38,201 bases of DNA from an uncultured Burkholderiales bacterium (GTDB lineage Bacteria; Pseudomonadota; Gammaproteobacteria; Burkholderiales; Burkholderiaceae_E). Under the pieces are notes generated by a model. It ran no database searches. It was not told the DNA's origin and saw nothing but the letters and a program-made list of their open reading frames with translations. Positions 1-7,988 of this stretch are shown here, in pieces. The stretch is taken from positions 1-38,201 of the forward strand of contig CAIVAS010000089.1 of the NCBI GenBank assembly GCA_903903975.1, written 5' to 3'. Made by a program: the position numbers and the translations under genes. Every line of letters begins with the position of its first letter. Position 1 is the stretch's first letter.

Positions 1-643
1 CGAATCGGCCGGCCTGGGCGAGAGTGGCCGGCATGATGCGCAGGATCTCGGCGCCCCAGCGCATGGTGGTGCGGTCGCTCACCAGCGGATCGGCAAGATA
101 GGCGGCCACCTCTTCAGGCTGGCTGGAGATGCCCGCCGGATCGAGGCCCAGCCCCGTGCCGGCACGCGGCACGAGACCAGACAGCAGGCGGGCGGCAAGC
201 TCGAGCACCGGTTTTCGCACGCCACCCGGAATCAGGGCCGGCGCGCTGGCCACGACGCCTGCCAGACCCTCGGGATGCTGCAGGGCATAGTCGAGGACGA
301 TCAGCCCGCCCATGCTGTGACCGAAGAGGAACACCGGCTGGCCGGGGGCGAGCAAGGCCGCCTGCGCCACGATGGCCGCGGCGTCGCGGCGATAGTCGTC
401 CCAGCACTCGATATGGCCGCGCGGGCCGGGCGAGTGCCCGAATCCGCGCAGGTCGGCCGCGGCCACCGCGAAGCCGGCAGCATTCAAGGCCCGATGCAGC
501 GGCTGGTAGCGACCGGCATGCTCACCGAAACCGTGGATCATGGCGATGGCACCGATCGGCTCGCCCGGGGGCAGGCAGCGCAACCCCGCCAGGTCGACGC
601 CGTCGTCGGTGCGAAACAGAACCGGATTCGCGGAATTCGACAT
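1..643 (-). CDS. alpha/beta hydrolase, monoacylglycerol lipase / lysophospholipase-like (3' end outside window)
   Basis: A minus-strand reading frame starts at ATG 643 and runs off the left edge after 214 codons, so the C-terminus is missing. The visible part has the oxyanion-hole motif HGFGEH at residues 37-42 and the nucleophile elbow GHSMGG, with Ser at residue 110. Both are typical of the serine aminopeptidase S33 / monoacylglycerol lipase branch of the alpha/beta hydrolase fold, which cleaves acyl esters of glycerol or lysophospholipids. The catalytic Asp and His would lie partly or wholly outside the window. No signal peptide is visible, so a cytoplasmic or membrane-associated enzyme is likely. 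It is divergent from the lipoprotein gene at 762. The fold is certain, the substrate is inferred. Confidence 0.85.
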   Translation of the reverse strand, partial: MSNSANPVLFRTDDGVDLAGLRCLPPGEPIGAIAMIHGFGEHAGRYQPLHRALNAAGFAVAAADLRGFGHSPGPRGHIECWDDYRRDAAAIVAQAALLAPGQPVFLFGHSMGGLIVLDYALQHPEGLAGVVASAPALIPGGVRKPVLELAARLLSGLVPRAGTGLGLDPAGISSQPEEVAAYLADPLVSDRTTMRWGAEILRIMPATLAQAGRF

Positions 644-761
644 CGAAAAAACCCTTCTCTGGGCGAACATGGCGGGGCATCGACTTTACCGTGCCGGTGC
701 GCGTCGCGCATGACACTCGCCACACGATCGCCCCACACGCCCCACTCTGCGGACCCAAGCC

Positions 762-1607
762 ATGCGATATGCCTTTCCTCTGATCCTGACCGCGCTGGTC
801 ATCGGCCTTGCGGGCTGTGCCGGCACAACACCCTCGGCGCCATCGACTGCTGCAGCACCGGCGACGGTGCCCCTGACCCGCGCGGGCACCGCGAATCCGC
901 CGAAATCGATCATGTATGTCGGCAACAGTTTCATGTACTACAACAACAGCCTGCACAACCATGTCGGACAGCTGGCACGCGGTGTCGCACCGGCCGAGCG
1001 TCAGCGGGTTGCCCATCGCGCCACCTCGGTCACGATCAGCGGCTCGGGCCTCGACTGGCATGACCTCAACGCCTACCTGCGCCCCGACATGATCGGTCGC
1101 TACAGTTTTGTCGGCGACAACGAGGTGCGCTTCAATCCGCCGGGTCGCCAGTTCGATGCGGTCATGCTGATGGACTGCAGCCAGTGCCCGGTGAATCCGA
1201 CCCTGCGGCCGATCTTCTTCGACTATGCCGCCCGGCACAGCGCCACCGCGCGTGCCAAAGGGCTCGAGCCGATGTTCCTGATGACCTGGGCCTATGCCGA
1301 CAAGCCCGAGATGACCCAGGGACTGGCCGATGCCTACACCGAGGCCGGCCGGCTCAACGATGCGCATGTGATTCCGGCAGGGCTGGCCTTCGCCCGGTCG
1401 GTCGCGCGGCGCCCGGACATCAACCTCTATGTGGCCGACAAGCGTCACCCCACCCAGGCCGGCACCTACCTCGCGGCCTGCACGATCATCGCGTCGATCT
1501 ACGGCGTGTCGCCGGTCGGCAATACCTATCTCGGTGAACTCGATCCGGCGGTCGCCCGCCATCTGCAGGAAGTTGCCTGGGAGACGGTTCAGAGCTATCG
1601 CCGCTGA
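762..1607 (+). CDS. SGNH/GDSL-like hydrolase lipoprotein
   Basis: The 281-residue product begins with a lipoprotein signal: a hydrophobic segment and the lipobox LAGC with the lipidated Cys at residue 19. A low-complexity Ala/Thr/Pro linker follows. The mature domain opens with MYVGNSF (residues 51-57), where Ser56 fits the GDS/GNS nucleophile block of SGNH hydrolases. Near the end DKRH (226-229), followed by PTQAGTYLA, fits the C-terminal Asp-x-x-His block. The protein is therefore probably a membrane-anchored esterase facing the periplasm, with unknown substrate. DUF4886-type proteins have a similar N-terminal block, and it could belong there. It lies 53 bases before pcaB in the same direction, but nothing ties it to protocatechuate breakdown. 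Start ATG 762 gives the complete signal peptide. Confidence 0.75.
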   Translation: MRYAFPLILTALVIGLAGCAGTTPSAPSTAAAPATVPLTRAGTANPPKSIMYVGNSFMYYNNSLHNHVGQLARGVAPAERQRVAHRATSVTISGSGLDWHDLNAYLRPDMIGRYSFVGDNEVRFNPPGRQFDAVMLMDCSQCPVNPTLRPIFFDYAARHSATARAKGLEPMFLMTWAYADKPEMTQGLADAYTEAGRLNDAHVIPAGLAFARSVARRPDINLYVADKRHPTQAGTYLAACTIIASIYGVSPVGNTYLGELDPAVARHLQEVAWETVQSYRR

Positions 1608-1630
1608 AAACCGGTATCGAACGTCGATCG

Positions 1631-1655
1631 CCACGCCACGCCACGCCACGCCACG
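1631..1655 (+). repeat. five tandem copies of CCACG just before pcaB
   Basis: Five perfect CCACG units fill 1631-1655, and the pcaB start codon follows at 1661. The array sits where a Shine-Dalgarno sequence would be expected, and no purine-rich site is visible there. A change in copy number would alter the leader by five bases. Confidence 0.9.
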
Positions 1656-1660
1656 CCATC

Positions 1661-3097
1661 ATGAGTGACACCCTGCGCAGCCAGTTTTCATGTGAGACCG
1701 TGTCGCAGCATTTCAGCGATGACGCGCTGCTGGCGGCGATGGCGCGCTTCGAGGCGGCGCTGTCGCAGGCGCAGGCCGATGTCGGGCTGATACCGCCGGG
1801 CTGCGCCGACAGCATCGCGCGGGTCTGTGCCCACATATGCGCCCGCATCGGTGAGCACTCAGGGGGCAACTCAGGCAAGCAAACAGGCAAGCCCATCGGA
1901 GAAGCCAGCGCCGAGATCGAGGGCCTGGATGCCGGCGCGCTGGCCGACGCGGCGCGACGCGCCGGCACGCTGGCCATTCCCTTCGTCAAGGCGCTCACGC
2001 AGGCGGTGGCCCGCGACGATGCCGCGGCAGCCCGATGGGTGCACTGGGGCGCCACCAGCCAGGACGTCCTCGATACCGCACTGACCCTGCAGATCGCTGC
2101 GGCCGGTACCGCGCTGCAGGCGCAGCTCGCGCAGGCAGGCGATCGGCTGGCCGCGCTCGCCGATGCGCATCGTCTGACGATGATGACCGGCCGCACCCTG
2201 CTGCAGGCGGCCACCCCCGTCTCTTTCGGCTGGAAGGCTGCCTGCTGGCTGTCGCCGCTGCCTCGTCTGCGACGCTCGCTCGCACAGGCATTGCGTGACG
2301 CAGCCGTGCTGCAACTCGGCGGCGCCGCCGGCACCCGGGCAGCACTCGACGGGCGAGGCGATGCGGTGGCGGCCGCCACGGCAACCCGACTCGCGCTCGA
2401 TGATCCCGGCATCAGCTGGCATGGCAGCCGTGATCGCATCGCTCGCCTGGGCAGCGAGCTGGCGCTGGTCGCCGGCGGCATGGCCCGGATCGGACGCGAT
2501 CTGTCACTGCTGATGCAAAGCGAGGTCGGCGAAGTCTTTGAGCCCGATGGCGATGGGCGCGGCGGCTCGTCGGCCATGCCGCACAAGCGCAATCCGGTTG
2601 CCGCGATGCTGGCGCTGCAGGCTGGGCTGCGGGCGCCCGGCCTGGCCTCGACCCTGCTGGGTCAGCAGGCCGGCGAACACGAGCGGGGCCTGGGCACCTG
2701 GCAGGGCGACTGGTGGACGATTGCGGCGCTCTTCGAGTGCGCCGGCAGCGCGGTGCAGGCAATCGGCGAGGCCCTTGACGGGCTGCGCGTGGCGCCGGGG
2801 GCGATGCTCGCCAACCTCGAGCGCACACGCGGATTCGTCTATGCCGAGGGCGTGACCCTGGCGCTTGCGGCAACGCTTGGCAAACCGGCGGCGCAGGCGC
2901 TGATGGAAACCCTCTGCCGCGACGCAATCGATCGCGGCCTCACCCTTGACCAGGCGCTGGCGCAGGCCCGGGCAAGCGATGCCGCGCTCGCCGCAGCCCT
3001 GCCCGCGCAGCAGCTCGCCAGCCTCTTCGATCCACAGCACTCCATCGGCGATGCCCAGGCGATGATCGATCGAACCATCGCCGACTGGCGCGCCTGA
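1661..3097 (+). CDS. pcaB: 3-carboxy-cis,cis-muconate cycloisomerase
   Basis: This is a 478-residue member of the fumarase/aspartase superfamily. The signature loop GGSSAMPHKRNP is at 301-312, and WGATSQDVLDT at 129-139 is the second conserved region. Together they fit PcaB, which converts 3-carboxy-cis,cis-muconate to 4-carboxymuconolactone in the protocatechuate branch of the beta-ketoadipate pathway. The next gene encodes the following two steps, which supports the call. The protein is somewhat longer than usual (about 450): residues 62-87 form a Gly/Ser/Lys-rich insertion not expected in the family, coded by a stretch with a repeated CAGGCAAGC. No Shine-Dalgarno is seen; the leader is a CCACG repeat. 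Genes for protocatechuate dioxygenase (pcaGH) and for the later thiolase steps are not in the window. Confidence 0.93.
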   Translation: MSDTLRSQFSCETVSQHFSDDALLAAMARFEAALSQAQADVGLIPPGCADSIARVCAHICARIGEHSGGNSGKQTGKPIGEASAEIEGLDAGALADAARRAGTLAIPFVKALTQAVARDDAAAARWVHWGATSQDVLDTALTLQIAAAGTALQAQLAQAGDRLAALADAHRLTMMTGRTLLQAATPVSFGWKAACWLSPLPRLRRSLAQALRDAAVLQLGGAAGTRAALDGRGDAVAAATATRLALDDPGISWHGSRDRIARLGSELALVAGGMARIGRDLSLLMQSEVGEVFEPDGDGRGGSSAMPHKRNPVAAMLALQAGLRAPGLASTLLGQQAGEHERGLGTWQGDWWTIAALFECAGSAVQAIGEALDGLRVAPGAMLANLERTRGFVYAEGVTLALAATLGKPAAQALMETLCRDAIDRGLTLDQALAQARASDAALAAALPAQQLASLFDPQHSIGDAQAMIDRTIADWRA

Positions 3098-3151
3098 GAT
3101 AATCCGGCGGCTCGGCCAGATCCCCGCCTCAATTCCGCACCCGGAGACACC

Positions 3152-4414
3152 ATGCCCTTCGTCACTCATGCCGGCGCCCGCCTCTTCTGGCGTGCCGACG
3201 GCGACCCCGCCCTGCCGCCCCTGATGCTGGTGAATTCGCTTGGCACCGACCATGCCCTGTGGGATCCGGTCATGCCGCGGCTGGCCGACTTCTTTCGCGT
3301 CATCCGGATGGACACCCGCGGCCATGGCGCCTCGGATGCGCCGGCCGGCGAGTACAGCGTCGAGCTGCTCGCCCGCGACGTGCTCGCAGTGGCCGATGCC
3401 GCCGGGCTTGAGCGCTTCGATTACTGCGGGATTTCGCTGGGCGGCATGATCGGCCAGTGGCTCGGCATCCACGCCGGCCATCGGCTGCGCCACCTGCTCC
3501 TGTGCAACACCACCGGGCGCGTCGAGGCGGCCGGTCAGGTCGAGCGGATCGCGAAGGTCAAGGCCGGCGGCATGGCGGCGGTCGCCGAGATGGGGCTGTC
3601 GCGCTTTTTCACGCCGCGCTTCATTGCACGCGGCAATGCGCACTTTCACTCCGTTCGCCAGACCCTGCTCGCGCTCGATCCGGTGGGTTATGCCGGCTGC
3701 TGCGCCGCGGTGCGCGACCACGATCTGCAGGACCAGCTGCATCGCATCACGACGCCGACCACGGTGCTGGTTGGCAGCTTTGATGTGGCCACGCCGCCGG
3801 CGATGGGCCGGGCGATTGCGGCCGCGATCCCGGGTGCGCGGCTGGCGAGCCTGGACACCGCGCATCTGCCGCACTCCGAAGACGCGCCCGGCTTCGTGGC
3901 GATGCTGATGGCCGCACTTGCGCCGCAGCGCGGCCAGGACGCGCCGAAAACCGGCGCGCACCGCGGCAGCGGCGCGCTTCCGCAGGGCGGCTCGCCGGTC
4001 AGCGGTCTGCCGATGAGCGCAAGCCTCGATGCGCAGTACGCGCGCGGCATCGCCCGGCGCAAACAGGCCCTGGGTGAGGACTATGTGAATGCCCGGCTGG
4101 TGGCGCCCGAGGCCTTCAATGCCGAGTTCCAGGACATGATCACCCGCTGGGCCTGGCATGACGTCTGGACCCGGCCGGTCTTCGATGACCGCATGCGCCG
4201 GCTGATCGTGCTGGCGATCACCAGCGCACTCGGTCGCTGGGAAGAGTTCAGGTTGCATGCCCGTGCGGGTCTTGCGGTCGAGCTGTCGCCGACCGACGTG
4301 AAAGAGCTGCTGCAGCAGGCGGCCATCTACGCCGGCGTGCCGGCGGCCAACACCGGTTTCCAGATTGCCGGCGAGCTGCTCACCGAGCGCGACGCCGAGC
4401 GCCTGAAAGGCTGA
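3152..4414 (+). CDS. pcaL: fused 3-oxoadipate enol-lactonase / 4-carboxymuconolactone decarboxylase
   Basis: One 420-residue protein carries two enzymes. Residues 1 to about 255 are an alpha/beta hydrolase of the PcaD type, with DTRGHGASD near residue 54 and the elbow GISLGG, nucleophile Ser95. After a linker of about 30 residues, residues 288-420 form a carboxymuconolactone decarboxylase domain of the PcaC type, with ARGIARRKQALG and a conserved TSALGRWEEFRLHA stretch. The fusion would carry out decarboxylation and lactone hydrolysis in sequence, giving 3-oxoadipate. Fused PcaD-PcaC proteins are called PcaL, best known from actinobacteria; here the order is PcaD first. A GGAGA ribosome site lies at 3143-3147, five bases before ATG 3152. 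It follows pcaB by 54 bases and probably shares its transcript. Confidence 0.93.
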   Translation: MPFVTHAGARLFWRADGDPALPPLMLVNSLGTDHALWDPVMPRLADFFRVIRMDTRGHGASDAPAGEYSVELLARDVLAVADAAGLERFDYCGISLGGMIGQWLGIHAGHRLRHLLLCNTTGRVEAAGQVERIAKVKAGGMAAVAEMGLSRFFTPRFIARGNAHFHSVRQTLLALDPVGYAGCCAAVRDHDLQDQLHRITTPTTVLVGSFDVATPPAMGRAIAAAIPGARLASLDTAHLPHSEDAPGFVAMLMAALAPQRGQDAPKTGAHRGSGALPQGGSPVSGLPMSASLDAQYARGIARRKQALGEDYVNARLVAPEAFNAEFQDMITRWAWHDVWTRPVFDDRMRRLIVLAITSALGRWEEFRLHARAGLAVELSPTDVKELLQQAAIYAGVPAANTGFQIAGELLTERDAERLKG

Positions 4415-4426
4415 TCGGATCAGACC

Positions 4427-5836
4427 ATGACACAGCAAGATCAGCGCGGCCCGCAGGCGGCCACCACAGCCGGGTCGGTCGCATCGGTCGCATCGGCTGA
4501 ATCAATCGCCTCGGCTGAGTCAATCGCGTCGACCGATGCGGCCGTACCGGTCTCGGCCGCGCTCGACATCGCCATCATCGGCGGCGGCATCGGCGGGCTG
4601 GTCACTGCGCTCGCCCTGCATGCCGCCGGCATCGGCTGCACGGTCTTTGAGTCGGTGCCCGCCCTGCGACCGCTGGGCGTGGGCATCAACCTGCTGCCGC
4701 ACTCGGTGCGGGTGCTGGCCGCGCTCGGGCTGCAGCCGCAGCTCGCGGCCACCGCCATCGAGACCGCCGCGCTCTCCTTTTATAACCGCCATGGCCAGCT
4801 GATCTGGTCGGAGCCGCGCGGTATCGCAGCGGGTTATGCCTATCCGCAGTTCTCGATCCACCGCGGCGAGCTGCAGATGCTGCTGCTGGCCGCGGTGCGC
4901 GAGCGGCTGGGCGAGGCGGCAGTGCGCACCGGCCATGCGCTCGAGCGCTTTGTCGATGAGGGCGATGCGGTCACGCTTCACTTCGTCGATCCGCAGGGCA
5001 CGCCTCGCGAGGCGGTCCGGGCGCGAGCGGTGATTGCCGCCGACGGCATCCATTCGGTCGTGCGCCGCCACTTTCATCCCGATGAAGGCCCGCCGCGCTT
5101 TTCCGGCCGGCTGCTGTGGCGCGGCACCTGCGAGGGGGCGCCCTTCCTGGACGGACGCACCATGATCCAGGCTGGTCATGCCAATCAGAAATTCGTCTGC
5201 TATCCGATCTCTCGCCAACTCGCCGATGCCGGTCGCTCGCGCATCAACTGGATCGCCGAACTCTCGGTGGCGCATGACACGCCGCCACGCCAGGACTGGA
5301 GCCGGCGGGTGGACGCCTCGGTCTTTCGGGAGCCCTTCGCCGGCTGGCGCTTCGACTGGCTCGATGTGCCGGCGCTGATCGATGGCACTGATGCCATCTA
5401 CGAATATCCGATGGCCGATCGCGACCCGCTCGGGCGCTGGACGCAAGGGCGCATCACGCTGCTGGGCGATTCGGCCCATCCGATGTATCCGATCGGCAGC
5501 AACGGTGCATCGCAGGCGATCCTGGATGCCGAAGCGATGGTTGCCGCCCTGCTCGAGGCGGGCTTTGCGACCGGTCTTGCAAGCGGCGATCGCCATCCGG
5601 CCGAGGTCTTTACCCGCTATGAAGCGATGCGGCGAGAGGCCACCGGGCAGATCGTGCTGGGCAATCGGGCGGGCGGGCCGGATCAGGTGATGCAGATCGC
5701 CGAGGAGCGTGCCCCCGGCGGGTTCGCCCATATCCACGAGGTGATTCCGCTGGCCGAACTCGAGGCAATCTCGGCCCGCTACAAGCAGCTCGCCGGATTC
5801 AGCCGCGAGCAGGTCAACCGGCCGGCGACACCCTAG
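4427..5836 (+). CDS. FAD-dependent aromatic monooxygenase, PhzS-like
   Basis: The 469-residue protein is a class A flavoprotein monooxygenase. It has the dinucleotide-binding GGGIGG (52-57), the DG motif AADGIHS (204-210) and the GD motif GDSAHPMYPIGSNG (347-360). The MYPIGSNGASQAI variant is characteristic of the PhzS-like branch rather than PobA or salicylate hydroxylase. It should use NAD(P)H and oxygen to hydroxylate an aromatic ring; the substrate is not known. Its place 12 bases after pcaL suggests that it feeds a compound into the protocatechuate route. The first 45 residues precede the FAD fold and are mostly Ala/Ser/Ile, coded by short tandem repeats (4475-4528). No good ribosome site precedes ATG 4427, so the true start might lie later. 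Confidence 0.85.
   Translation: MTQQDQRGPQAATTAGSVASVASAESIASAESIASTDAAVPVSAALDIAIIGGGIGGLVTALALHAAGIGCTVFESVPALRPLGVGINLLPHSVRVLAALGLQPQLAATAIETAALSFYNRHGQLIWSEPRGIAAGYAYPQFSIHRGELQMLLLAAVRERLGEAAVRTGHALERFVDEGDAVTLHFVDPQGTPREAVRARAVIAADGIHSVVRRHFHPDEGPPRFSGRLLWRGTCEGAPFLDGRTMIQAGHANQKFVCYPISRQLADAGRSRINWIAELSVAHDTPPRQDWSRRVDASVFREPFAGWRFDWLDVPALIDGTDAIYEYPMADRDPLGRWTQGRITLLGDSAHPMYPIGSNGASQAILDAEAMVAALLEAGFATGLASGDRHPAEVFTRYEAMRREATGQIVLGNRAGGPDQVMQIAEERAPGGFAHIHEVIPLAELEAISARYKQLAGFSREQVNRPATP
4475..4528 (+). repeat. in-frame 9-base and 18-base tandem repeats in the monooxygenase N-terminus
   Basis: Two copies of TCGGTCGCA (4475-4492) are followed by two near-identical 18-base units (4493-4510, 4511-4528, two differences). 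Both periods are multiples of three and encode the Ser-Val-Ala and Ser-Ala-Glu-Ser-Ile-Ala peptides ahead of the FAD fold. Confidence 0.9.
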
Positions 5837-5922
5837 GAGGCTTGGCGCGCGGGCCCGGTCAGCTCACCGGATCGCGAGATGTAGACGACTGCGCTGGCCG
5901 CGTCTGCCATCGACAGCCACAC

Positions 5923-6006
5923 GTCACCCGTCACCCGTCACCCGTCACCCTTCACCAGTCGCCCGTCTCCTGTCTCCCGTCGCGTGCCACCGGTCACCTG
6001 TCACCC
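5923..6006. repeat. 7-base tandem array, 12 units, between convergent genes and over the phnX stop
   Basis: Four perfect GTCACCC units (5923-5950) are followed by eight diverged units, all exactly 7 bases long: TTCACCA, GTCGCCC, GTCTCCT, GTCTCCC, GTCGCGT, GCCACCG, GTCACCT, GTCACCC. The array lies between the convergent monooxygenase and phnX genes. The phnX stop codon (5994-5996, minus strand) is inside unit 11, so the last phnX codons are repeat-derived. Confidence 0.93.
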
Positions 6007-6812
6007 GCTGCCACCGGCCGCTCGCCTGCGGCCAGTCGACGCTCGATGTCATCAATGACCGCTGGCAGATCCGCCACGGTGTCAATCAGATAGTGAGCGC
6101 CCGCTCTCGTCAAAACCTTTCCAGCTCGATCCACCGCAGCCGCCTTGGCCTCGTCGCTCAGCGCCAGCCACTCCGGATGCGACAAGCCCACTTCGTTGCC
6201 CGAGGCGGTCACACCCACCGTCCAGGTGCCGGCGGCAATGCCCTCGGCGATCCCCGGCCAGGTGTCGTCGACCTTGACCACCGCGCTTGGCGGATGCACG
6301 CCCAGATCGGCAAAAGTGCGATACATCATCAGCGGCCCGGGGCGTCCCTCGGCCAGATCGCCGGCGCACACCAGGTTGTCGGGCGAGTAGCCGGCCGCCG
6401 CCGCAAGCGGCAGAACGCGGGCCATGATCTCGCGGGTATAGCCGGTGGTCGAGCCGATCCGCAGACCCCGCTCACGCAGCATCGCCACCACCTCGGCGGC
6501 ACCCGGCACCAGGTCGGCATGATCGGTCACCGCCGCCACATTCATCGGCACGAAGACCTCATAAACCCGATCGATGTCGGCCTCGCCGGGCGCCTGGCCA
6601 TGACGCTGCGTCCAGGCAGCGGCCACCTCGGGCAGCACCATCAGGGCCGCGATATGGTCGCGCTTGGGCAGGCCCATCGGGCCACGCGCCTGCGCAATCG
6701 TGAGCGGAATCTCGAACTGCTCGAAGGCGCGCACGAAGGCGCCCATCGGCGCGAGCGACCCGAAATCGATCATCGTGCCGGCCCAGTCAAATACCGCCGC
6801 CTTGAGTGTCAT
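5994..6812 (-). CDS. phnX: phosphonoacetaldehyde hydrolase (phosphonatase)
   Basis: The 272-residue protein is a HAD-superfamily phosphonatase, which cleaves the C-P bond of phosphonoacetaldehyde to acetaldehyde and phosphate. It opens with the HAD motif AVFDWAGT, nucleophile Asp9, and PMGLPKRDHI carries Lys50, the family's Schiff-base lysine. The GSTTGYT motif and a late VKVDDTWPG block complete the HAD signature. ATG 6812 is chosen: it matches the usual length (about 270) and has GGTGAG upstream. A TTG at 6839 would add nine residues with no homology. It lies 44 bases behind the FAD oxidoreductase and the two probably form an operon. The C-terminal codons and the TGA stop fall in a 7-base repeat array. 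The transaminase phnW is absent nearby. Confidence 0.93.
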   Translation of the reverse strand: MTLKAAVFDWAGTMIDFGSLAPMGAFVRAFEQFEIPLTIAQARGPMGLPKRDHIAALMVLPEVAAAWTQRHGQAPGEADIDRVYEVFVPMNVAAVTDHADLVPGAAEVVAMLRERGLRIGSTTGYTREIMARVLPLAAAAGYSPDNLVCAGDLAEGRPGPLMMYRTFADLGVHPPSAVVKVDDTWPGIAEGIAAGTWTVGVTASGNEVGLSHPEWLALSDEAKAAAVDRAGKVLTRAGAHYLIDTVADLPAVIDDIERRLAAGERPVAAGDR

Positions 6813-6856
6813 GTCTGCGCTCACCGAGTCAGAAGTCAAAAATCAATCAGAAAAAA

Positions 6857-7978
6857 TCACAAGAGTTCGTCGATCACTTCTTCGGCAATGCCGAAGGCGG
6901 TCGACGCGCCGGTGCCGCTGGTCACGATCACCAGCCGCACCTGCTCGGCAGGCCGATCCACCAGCATCAGGCGATCGGGCGCCGAGGCATAGACCCCCAT
7001 CCAGCGCTCGCTCACCGTGCGGCCCGGCAGATCGGCCACCGCGTCGAGTTCGCGCAGGATCAGGTCGTCGACCGCCTGAAGCCCGAACGGGCCGGGGGTG
7101 GACGCATAGACATGGCTGTCGCCGACCACCAGCGAGCCGTCGCCCGACTGCACCGCGATCAGGTGGATGCCGTGCTCGAGCAGCTCGGGCGTCTCACGCT
7201 CGAGTCGGGCGCGCAGGGCCTGCGATTCGGGCAATTCCGACCAGCCGAGATAGCGCACCAGGCTCGGATCGGACATCAGCGCCGCACCCATCTTTACCGG
7301 GCTCGCCGGGCGCACGCGCAGCATCTGCAGCGCGCAGCGGGTCAGGCCATAGGCGGCGATCCGCTCGGGATAGAGTGACAGATAGTCGTCGCCGGGGCAG
7401 ACCACGGCGGCCTGCGCCTGCAGCGTCCCGGCGGTGGTCTCGATGCTCGGCAGGCTGATGCCGGTAACCAGCGTGCGGCGCATGAAACGCACGCCATGGG
7501 CCTTTTCGAGCCAGGCGGCCAGGCGGGGAATCGCGTCGCGCGACTCGACCCGCAACTCGTGCGGACTGTAGAGCACCGCCTGCAGCGCATCGCTTCGCAG
7601 TGCCGGCATCCGGCGGTGGGCTTGCGCAGGCGTGAGCAACTCGCACTGCTCACCCATCGCGGTGCGCCGAAAGGCTTCCAGCACCGCGACCGATTCGGGT
7701 CGGGTCACCGCCACGCCAAGACCCTGGTGAATCACCTCGATGCCCGCTTCGGGGGCGATCTGCGCCCAGACATCGCGGCTGCGCATCGCGCGACGCCAGC
7801 AGTCGCCGGCCTGCTGGCCGGTCACGGTAATGAAGCCGAAGTTGCGCACCGAGGCACCGTTGGCCTGGGCGTCGCGATCGATCACCACAACTTTCAGCCC
7901 GCGTCGGGCGGCGGTCAGCGCATGCGCAAGGCCAACAATGCCTGCGCCAATGACGGCAAGATCAAAACCGGTCTTCAT
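6857..7978 (-). CDS. FAD-dependent oxidoreductase linked to phosphonatase (TIGR03364-like)
   Basis: The 373-residue protein has an N-terminal Rossmann FAD site, GAGIVG at 11-16, and the overall plan of DadA/glycine-oxidase-type amine oxidoreductases. A closing GTGASTAFGIAEE block also fits FAD binding. The next gene is phnX. A clade of such oxidoreductases (TIGR03364) is known to sit beside phosphonatase and is proposed to oxidise 2-aminoethylphosphonate or an N-substituted form to phosphonoacetaldehyde, in place of the PhnW transaminase. That role is inferred from the neighbour. Start ATG 7978 is preferred to an in-frame TTG at 7993, because it places the FAD motif directly after the N-terminus. 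Its upstream gap holds a large nested palindrome (7989-8039) that could be an operator or a terminator. Confidence 0.85.
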   Translation of the reverse strand: MKTGFDLAVIGAGIVGLAHALTAARRGLKVVVIDRDAQANGASVRNFGFITVTGQQAGDCWRRAMRSRDVWAQIAPEAGIEVIHQGLGVAVTRPESVAVLEAFRRTAMGEQCELLTPAQAHRRMPALRSDALQAVLYSPHELRVESRDAIPRLAAWLEKAHGVRFMRRTLVTGISLPSIETTAGTLQAQAAVVCPGDDYLSLYPERIAAYGLTRCALQMLRVRPASPVKMGAALMSDPSLVRYLGWSELPESQALRARLERETPELLEHGIHLIAVQSGDGSLVVGDSHVYASTPGPFGLQAVDDLILRELDAVADLPGRTVSERWMGVYASAPDRLMLVDRPAEQVRLVIVTSGTGASTAFGIAEEVIDELL

Positions 7979-7988
7979 CTGAAGGTCA

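Noticed and set aside
2504-4438. Long minus-strand frame opposite pcaB and pcaL
   Set aside because: Antisense shadow; the plus-strand genes carry clear catalytic motifs.
5857-5872. Terminator after the monooxygenase
   Set aside because: A 5-base CCGGT/ACCGG stem without T-run; not convincing.
5923-6006. CRISPR-like array
   Set aside because: Units are 7 bases with no spacers, and no cas genes are in the window.
5842-6093. Small plus-strand gene between the monooxygenase and phnX
   Set aside because: Its product is mostly translation of the 7-base array and it overlaps phnX.
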